The notes below the pieces were generated by a model. The model was not told where the DNA came from. It searched no databases and worked only from the letters and a program-made list of their open reading frames with translations. Positions 59,334 to 64,000 of a DNA stretch of 64,000 bases are shown piece after piece. Each line of letters begins with the position of its first letter. The stretch's first letter is position 1. Source of the DNA: Candidatus Magasanikbacteria bacterium RIFOXYC2_FULL_42_28 (GTDB lineage Bacteria; Patescibacteria; ABY1; Magasanikbacterales; GWA2-37-8); the NCBI GenBank assembly GCA_001784435.1, contig MFQZ01000002.1:536-64535 (forward strand). The letters are read 5' to 3'. Both the position numbers and the translations under genes were made by a program.

Positions 59334-60239
59334 TTAAATTTTTTCCACGACTCGCAATTTGGCGCTCCTTGCGCTCGCGTTTTCGGCCACTTCGGCCTCG
59401 GTCGCGATTATGGGTTTTTTATTGATTAAATAAATTTCTTTGTTTTCAATTTTTTGAAAATATTGTTTGACGATCCGATCTTCCAACGAATGAAATGAGA
59501 TTACTGCTAATCGTCCGCTTGGTGCCAATAATTTTACTGCGATTGGTAAAACTTCTTTTAGCACCTCCAATTCTTCGTTCACCGCAATTCGTAATGCTTG
59601 AAATATTTTTGTGGCCGGATGTAATCCTCCCACCCACGGAATTTCTTTGGTGCTCTTTAATTTTTGGCGATAAACTTGTAAAACTATTTCACTTAATTCG
59701 CTTGATCGTGCAATTAATTTGATTTTTCTGGCTTCGACAATTGCGCCGGCAATTTGTTCGGATAATTCTTCTTCGCCAAATCTTTTAAAAATTCCATTCA
59801 ATTCGTCTTCTGGCAACCTGTTTACCAGTTGTCCGGCCGTCGGAGTATCAGCGCTCGGATCAAATCTCATGTCTAATGGTTCGTCGGTTTTAAAACTGAA
59901 TCCGCGTCCCCTTTCTTCAAATTGCGGTGTAGACCAGCCCAAGTCCATTAAAATCGCGTCCGCTTTATCAAATTTATTTTCTAAAACAATTTTTTCTAAA
60001 TTTCGAAAATTGCCTCTACTGAAAATTACTCGTTCGCCAAACCGGTATAAATTTCTTTTAGCGCGCAATAATGATTCCGAATCAGTGTCAATGGCTAATA
60101 ATTTTCCTTTTGGGCCGATTTTTTCGAGTATTACTTCGCTATGGCCGGCATCACCAACCGTGCAGTCAATTACCTTGGAACCATTTTTCAGATTTAAACT
60201 TTCTAATACTTCATTTAATAAAACAGGAATGTGCCTCAT
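59334..60239 (-). CDS. rsmH: 16S rRNA m4C1402 methyltransferase RsmH (MraW)
   Basis: 301 residues, normal size. HIPVLLNEVLESL at the start, SAM motif VIDCTVGDAGHSEVIL (usual T-x-G-x-G-G-H with Asp-Ala replacing Gly-Gly), AILMDLGWSTPQFEE, GFSFKTDEPLDMR, and the closing VISFHSLEDRIVKQYF. It N4-methylates C1402 of 16S rRNA in the decoding centre. Start overlaps the mraZ stop as ATGA, the standard arrangement. Confidence 0.95.
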   Translation of the reverse strand: MRHIPVLLNEVLESLNLKNGSKVIDCTVGDAGHSEVILEKIGPKGKLLAIDTDSESLLRAKRNLYRFGERVIFSRGNFRNLEKIVLENKFDKADAILMDLGWSTPQFEERGRGFSFKTDEPLDMRFDPSADTPTAGQLVNRLPEDELNGIFKRFGEEELSEQIAGAIVEARKIKLIARSSELSEIVLQVYRQKLKSTKEIPWVGGLHPATKIFQALRIAVNEELEVLKEVLPIAVKLLAPSGRLAVISFHSLEDRIVKQYFQKIENKEIYLINKKPIIATEAEVAENASARSAKLRVVEKI

Positions 60240-60667
60240 ACGCCTAACTCAGCCATTTTTTCGGCAATACCATTGCTATTCGTTTCGGTACGTGTTTTGT
60301 ACTCATTCCATTTCGTTTCGTCCCAGATTTCCACTCGGCTATACAAACCGGCGACAGTCACATTCTTTTTTAAGCCGGCAAAAGTTCGTAGATATTCCGG
60401 TAAAACCGCTCGGCCTTGTTTATCTACTTCTAACTCCATCGCCCCACCGAGCATTGAGCGAGCAAAAGCGCGACTGTCAGAATTAGTTAATGGTAAAGCG
60501 GCTAATTTTTCCGCGAGTTTTGTCCACTCTGATTTAGTATAAAGAAACAAACAATTATCTAAACCGCGCGTGACAACTGAACCTTTTTTTAATTCATTGC
60601 GAAATTTAACCGGTATTGCTAATCGGCCTTTGTCATCCAAATTGTGCGCGTATTCGCCGATAAACAT
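60236..60667 (-). CDS. mraZ: Transcriptional regulator MraZ
   Basis: 143 residues from the ATG at 60667; eight more in-frame residues upstream would overlap the operator and are rejected. Two SpoVT/AbrB-like halves: FIGEYAHNLDDKGRLAIP and, at about residue 80, MLGGAMELEVDKQGRAVLP, each with the conserved D-K-x-G-R. MraZ is a ring-forming DNA-binding protein that represses its own operon through repeats of TGGGN upstream. Three such boxes at exact 10-base spacing are visible here, so autoregulation is likely. Confidence 0.95.
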   Translation of the reverse strand: MFIGEYAHNLDDKGRLAIPVKFRNELKKGSVVTRGLDNCLFLYTKSEWTKLAEKLAALPLTNSDSRAFARSMLGGAMELEVDKQGRAVLPEYLRTFAGLKKNVTVAGLYSRVEIWDETKWNEYKTRTETNSNGIAEKMAELGV

Positions 60668-60685
60668 ATTGGCTATTTTTATTTT

Positions 60686-60710
60686 CCCCACTGTTCCCCA
60701 CCTATATCCA
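60686..60710 (-). promoter_or_regulatory. MraZ operator boxes
   Basis: On the minus strand TGGAT, TGGGG and TGGGG at exactly 10-base steps (60710-60706, 60700-60696, 60690-60686), between the -10 element and the start codon. This matches the known MraZ-box pattern of direct repeats spaced by one helical turn. Confidence 0.8.
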
Positions 60711-60738
60711 TTTTACACCACTTTAAAACACCTGTCAA
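60710..60738 (-). promoter_or_regulatory. Promoter of the mraZ-rsmH-ftsL operon
   Basis: TTGACA (60738-60733), 17 bases, TAAAAT (60715-60710). The -10 touches the first MraZ box. Confidence 0.8.
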
Positions 60739-60784
60739 CATTTTAAACCAAAAATTGCCCTTTAAATTTTGGCTAAAATATAAC

Positions 60785-60809
60785 AAAAAGTCCCGACTAA
60801 GTCGGGACT
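60785..60809 (-). terminator. Terminator after beta-CASP RNase gene
   Basis: AGTCCCGAC-TTA-GTCGGGACT followed by five T on the minus strand, 25 bases past the stop. The stem is nearly identical to the terminator at 53589-53622. Confidence 0.88.
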
Positions 60810-60834
60810 GTGGATAAGTTTTTATACTTTTATT

Positions 60835-62202
60835 TTATACCTTTACTTTTAACCCAAAATCCACAACCGTGGCTTTCACGCCTAATTCAGTTTTCAGTAA
60901 TTTAGCGAACGCTTCAGCCGGACCGGGTTCGCCGTGATTTAAATAAACTTTTTTGGGCAAAGTCGGGCCACCACCAATCCAATCTAACAATTTTTCCTGA
61001 TCGGCGTGCGCCGAAAGCGCCCCGACCGCCTCTACATGACAGCGTACATTTACCGTCTCGCCTAAAATATGCACGCGTTTATCACCATTAAAAATTTTTC
61101 TACCCAAAGTGCCTTCGGCTTGGTAACCGATAAATAATAACGTGCTATTTGGGTCTTCCAGATAACGCAAAGCGTGATAAATAATGCGCCCACCGTTCAT
61201 CATACCGGAACCGGCAATAATAATTTTGGGGCTGGGTACGGCGTTAATATGTTTGGAATCTTCGCGCGTTAAGCACATTTTTAAACCGGGAAAATTAAAT
61301 AGGTCATCATCAGCTTGTAATAATTTTATTGATGCCTCATCGTAATACTGCGGATATTTTCGATACACAGCGGTGGCTTTTATAGCCAAAGGACTATCCA
61401 CAAAAATCGGCACGCGTGGCAAACGTTTTTTTCTATCAACCAAATCATTTAAATCGTACAAAAGTTCTTGGGTGCGCTCCAAAGAAAACGCCGGCATCAT
61501 CAACGTGCCACCCCGATCAATCGCTTCTTTTACCTTTTTTTCAATATAGGTCTGGCGGTCAAACTCACGTTCGTGCAAACGATCACCATAAGTTGATTCG
61601 CAAATTAACGCGTCAATATCGGCTGGCAAGGAATCGGTCTCCCGAATTATCGGCATCTTGGCATTGCCAACATCGCCGGAAAATACCACCCGCTTGCCTT
61701 CGGCGCAAATTTCCACCGCAGCCGCGCCAAAAATATGCCCGGCATCGCGCAATTTTATTTTTATTCCGCCACTCACCGTTCCCGCCAAAATTAATTCTTC
61801 ATAATAATCCAACGGCTTAAAATGAGCGGCGCACTCGGCGACCGCGATTTCATCGTATAAAATCGGCGTGCCATAATTAATGGAGTTATGTTCCATTACC
61901 GATACCGCGTCTTCCAAAATCAACCGCGCCAATTCCAAAGTTGCCGGCGTGCCATAAATCCAACCGGTGAAACCACGTTTGACTAATAACGGCAAACGAC
62001 CAATATGATCCAAATGAGCGTGGGTAATTACCACGGCGTTTATTTCGGATGGAACAAAAAGAAACTGTTCGCCGTTGCGTTTTTCCATTTCCGACCCGCC
62101 TTGAAACATCCCGCAATCCACTAAAATTTTCTGACCGGTGGCCTCAACGAGCGAACAAGAACCGGTTACCACTCGCGCCGCTCCACAAAAAGTTATATTC
62201 AT
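60835..62202 (-). CDS. Metallo-beta-lactamase/beta-CASP RNase-like protein
   Basis: 455 residues. Zinc motif ITHAHLDHIGRLP (about 60), further ligands in GHIFGAAAVEI and FSGDVGN, then the beta-CASP insert (about 205-380) with CESTYGDR, PAFSLERTQE and AGSGMMNGGRI, and the closing LSAHADQEKLL. This is the YSH1/CPSF-73-like bacterial group of RNA endo/exonucleases (about 450-470 residues, no KH domain). It probably acts in RNA turnover or maturation. Divergent from the 62361 gene. Confidence 0.9.
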   Translation of the reverse strand: MNITFCGAARVVTGSCSLVEATGQKILVDCGMFQGGSEMEKRNGEQFLFVPSEINAVVITHAHLDHIGRLPLLVKRGFTGWIYGTPATLELARLILEDAVSVMEHNSINYGTPILYDEIAVAECAAHFKPLDYYEELILAGTVSGGIKIKLRDAGHIFGAAAVEICAEGKRVVFSGDVGNAKMPIIRETDSLPADIDALICESTYGDRLHEREFDRQTYIEKKVKEAIDRGGTLMMPAFSLERTQELLYDLNDLVDRKKRLPRVPIFVDSPLAIKATAVYRKYPQYYDEASIKLLQADDDLFNFPGLKMCLTREDSKHINAVPSPKIIIAGSGMMNGGRIIYHALRYLEDPNSTLLFIGYQAEGTLGRKIFNGDKRVHILGETVNVRCHVEAVGALSAHADQEKLLDWIGGGPTLPKKVYLNHGEPGPAEAFAKLLKTELGVKATVVDFGLKVKV

Positions 62203-62222
62203 ATATAGTTAGAATTATAATA

Positions 62223-62231
62223 ATTATACCA
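62223..62231 (-). promoter_or_regulatory. Extended -10 promoter of the beta-CASP RNase gene
   Basis: TGG-TATAAT on the minus strand, 20 bases before the ATG at 62202. Confidence 0.5.
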
Positions 62232-62264
62232 GATATCACCCGACTATACAAATAACCCAAAATT

Positions 62265-62273
62265 TGTTATAAT
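62265..62273 (+). promoter_or_regulatory. Extended -10 promoter for the 62361 gene
   Basis: TGT-TATAAT on the plus strand, 87 bases upstream of the start, giving a leader of about 80 bases that contains the hairpin at 62279-62320. Confidence 0.5.
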
Positions 62274-62278
62274 TACTA

Positions 62279-62320
62279 GGTGTGAAGAAATAAAAATTAA
62301 GATTTTTATTTCTAAGCACC
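62279..62320 (+). other. Leader hairpin
   Basis: GGTG-x-AGAAATAAAAA-TTAAGA-TTTTTATTTCT-x-GCACC: a long stem at the 5' end of the transcript for the next gene. It could be a structured leader or an attenuator, but it lacks a downstream T run. Confidence 0.4.
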
Positions 62321-62360
62321 GACGTAATTTCAAGCTCCGCTTATAATACTCTCAATTAAT

Positions 62361-63017
62361 ATGGTACGCAGAAATTTAGACGACATTCAAATCGTAGAAC
62401 CGCCTTTGGAAGAATTAACCAAACAACACTCACATAAACGTGGTTGTTTTTTGAGTTGCGTTTTTATAATTTTTTTAATTGTGAGCAGTGTCATTGGCAT
62501 CAGATTTTATTTGGGCGCCGGTCCGCAAACAATCAAAGCCGTCCCTCCTAATTTTCCGGCTGACATTCCGCTTTATGACAAAAATAACATTGAACAGATA
62601 ACTTTTATACCGGGGCAATACAAAGACCGCGGTTTGGAAATCGCCACTTTTATCCCCAAAATTTTATTAGCCCCGTTTATTTCCCGTTTAAGCACCGGCA
62701 CTACTACTGCCGGAGTAACGGAAACAGATTCATATTGGAATGGCTTGCGCCAAGTGATTTCTCGTCCACCCGGCGACTATCACGATACTGTTCAAATTGA
62801 ATGGCGTAGTATTGACGCTGATTATGGTTTTATTATTTCTTATTATAAAAAAGAACTCTTAAAAAAGAATTTTATTATCGAGACAGAATCAGAGGGTCAA
62901 AACACCAAACAATTCTCTTTTAAACGCGATAACGCCAGTGGGTCAATTTACACTCGCGGTCATATTGACTCTTTGTCCGGCACGGAATATCTGATTTTAA
63001 CCGTGAATTTGCCTTAA
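62361..63017 (+). CDS. Hypothetical single-pass membrane protein
   Basis: 218 residues. A ~27-residue cytoplasmic start, one membrane helix (about 28-50, GCFLSCVFIIFLIVSS), then an extracytoplasmic domain with FPADIPLYDKNNIEQITFIPG and a C-terminal beta-rich half (YGFIISYYKKELLKKNFII ... GTEYLILTVNL). The second half looks like a small alpha/beta sensor or binding fold, but I recognise no family. It is followed by murJ with one base between stop and start, so an envelope role is plausible. Confidence 0.7.
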   Translation: MVRRNLDDIQIVEPPLEELTKQHSHKRGCFLSCVFIIFLIVSSVIGIRFYLGAGPQTIKAVPPNFPADIPLYDKNNIEQITFIPGQYKDRGLEIATFIPKILLAPFISRLSTGTTTAGVTETDSYWNGLRQVISRPPGDYHDTVQIEWRSIDADYGFIISYYKKELLKKNFIIETESEGQNTKQFSFKRDNASGSIYTRGHIDSLSGTEYLILTVNLP

Positions 63018-63018
63018 C

Positions 63019-64000
63019 ATGTTAAAAATTTTTCATTCATCTTACAAAACCGTCACCGCGGCCGCCATTATGCTTTCGGGAGCAAGTTTGATTTCACGTC
63101 TAGTCGGCATTGTGCGCGACCGAGTTTTGGCGCATAATTTTGGCGCCGGACCGATTATGGATGCCTACTACACCGCGTTTAAAGTACCGGATTTAATTTA
63201 TAATTTATTAATTGTGGGCGCGCTCACGGCCGGATTTATCCCCACTTTTACCAAATTATTTCAATCAGACGATAAAAACCCGGCCTGGAAACTTGCCAAT
63301 AATTTATTAAATATTTTAGCGATTGGGTTGATTGTTTTATGCGGAATTGGCGCGCTAACTGTTCCCTATTTCGCGCATTTCATCGCGCCCGGATTTACCG
63401 GAGAAAATTTAGCCCGCGTCATCAACTATACTCGCATAATGTTTTTATCGCCGTTAATTTTGGGGGTTTCCATGATTACCGGCGGAATTTTACAATCTCT
63501 GCGTCGGTTTACTTTATATTCTTTCGCGCCGGTATTTTACAACTTTGGTATTATTGTCGGCGCGGTTGGACTAGTGCCTATTATTGGCGACATTGGTTTG
63601 GCTTGGGGTGTGATTTTGGGTGCCGCCCTTCATTGCGCTTTGCAAATTTATGGCGCAAGCCATGCCGGCTACCGATGGAAATTTTGGTTTGATTTAAAAG
63701 ACGCCAATACTCGCTTGATGGGAAAATTAATGGTACCACGAACGCTCGGCGTCGCTGCCACCCAAATCAGCCAGGTCGCCTTCACCATGATCGCGACTTT
63801 GTTGCCAATTGGCAGTGTGGCGGTTTTTAATTACGCCAATAATTTACAGGGCTTGCCCATTGGCATAATCGGCATTCCTTTCGCGCTCGCGGTCTTTCCT
63901 CTTTTATCCGAAGCGGTAGCCAAAAATGATGATCGGCAATTTATCGCCTACGTCTCCGGCACCGCGCGCAAAATTATTTTATTAATTGTTCCTTTTACAA
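63019..64000 (+). CDS. murJ: Lipid II flippase MurJ, 3' end outside window
   Basis: The first ~327 residues are visible and the frame is open at the window edge. MATE/MviN fold: MLSGASLISRLVGIVRDRVLAHNFGAG at the start (family motif with the Arg-rich loop), DAYYTAFKVPDLIYNLL, GALTAGFIPTF, and later NYANNLQGLPIGIIGIPFALAVFPLLSE, which is the MurJ signature around helix 8. It moves lipid II across the membrane for peptidoglycan synthesis. ATG at 63019 follows the upstream stop by one base. Confidence 0.93.
   Translation, partial: MLKIFHSSYKTVTAAAIMLSGASLISRLVGIVRDRVLAHNFGAGPIMDAYYTAFKVPDLIYNLLIVGALTAGFIPTFTKLFQSDDKNPAWKLANNLLNILAIGLIVLCGIGALTVPYFAHFIAPGFTGENLARVINYTRIMFLSPLILGVSMITGGILQSLRRFTLYSFAPVFYNFGIIVGAVGLVPIIGDIGLAWGVILGAALHCALQIYGASHAGYRWKFWFDLKDANTRLMGKLMVPRTLGVAATQISQVAFTMIATLLPIGSVAVFNYANNLQGLPIGIIGIPFALAVFPLLSEAVAKNDDRQFIAYVSGTARKIILLIVPFT

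Noticed and set aside
3762..60820. Perfect DnaA-box-like nonamers at 3762-3770 and about 60810-60818, as hints of an origin
   Set aside because: They are isolated single boxes without clusters, an AT-rich unwinding region or dnaA/dnaN nearby; the dnaB gene alone does not mark an origin.
1..64000. CRISPR array, rRNA genes, transposase or integrase
   Set aside because: No regularly spaced direct repeats, no rRNA-like stretches and no recognisable recombinase motifs were found; the repeats present are palindromic and irregularly spaced.

Overview
The window looks like one contig from a small-genome uncultured bacterium, most likely Patescibacteria/CPR (Parcubacteria-like). This is an inference. 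It rests on the compact set of division, wall and information genes, tRNAs without an encoded CCA, very short or absent 5' leaders, a VirB4/TraG-type ATPase with a long disordered tail, and several families of palindromic intergenic repeats of the kind common in CPR assemblies. There is no rRNA, no CRISPR array, no transposase and no integrase in the window.

Layout. 1-3.7 kb is an accessory-looking AT-rich segment: an RDD-like membrane fragment, a RyR-repeat-like protein, an Asp/Glu racemase lying between two structured attC-like repeats (a 993-bp cassette-like unit), and a cyclopropane fatty acid synthase. 3.9-7 kb is a two-gene operon of a ThDP-dependent acetolactate-synthase-like enzyme and a succinate-semialdehyde-type dehydrogenase, a pairing that resembles the cyanobacterial 2-oxoglutarate decarboxylase bypass. 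7-21.5 kb, mostly minus strand, holds a Kef antiporter, a glycosyltransferase, an FkbM methyltransferase, an aldo/keto reductase, tRNA-Gln fused to the end of an HTH/LAGLIDADG-like gene, ftsX, ftsE, tRNA-Thr, a cyclophilin, tRNA-Gly, a parvulin, a DivIC/FtsB protein, a MurE-like ligase, a translin-family protein, tRNA-Lys (plus strand), a deaminase, a NUDIX protein, MntP and a duplicated zinc ribbon.

21.6-44.3 kb is the outstanding region: a 22.6-kb, tightly packed, single-strand array encoding eleven paralogues that end in the swivelling phosphohistidine domain of PEP synthase/rifampin phosphotransferase, every one keeping the catalytic His. The array encodes only one ATP-grasp (pyruvate phosphate dikinase N-terminal type) protein and no PEP-binding TIM barrel. 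Between the paralogues sit two histidine phosphatases, two HAD phosphatases, a Fic protein with Gln in place of the catalytic His, and one unrecognised protein. I propose a modular phosphotransfer system in which one ATP-grasp kinase charges many His carriers, each carrying its own N-terminal acceptor domain, opposed by local phosphatases.

44.3-64 kb is mostly housekeeping: a VirB4/TraG-like ATPase, NUDIX, a thioredoxin-CcdA fusion, HIT, a large membrane protein with four repeat-derived insertions, DnaB, YbaB, RecR, L21, a DUF192 protein, a WecA/TagO-type transferase, a membrane-anchored Clp ATPase with a degenerate first AAA domain, the start of the dcw cluster (mraZ-rsmH-ftsL) with a readable MraZ operator, a beta-CASP RNase, a TM protein and the 5' part of murJ, which runs off the end.
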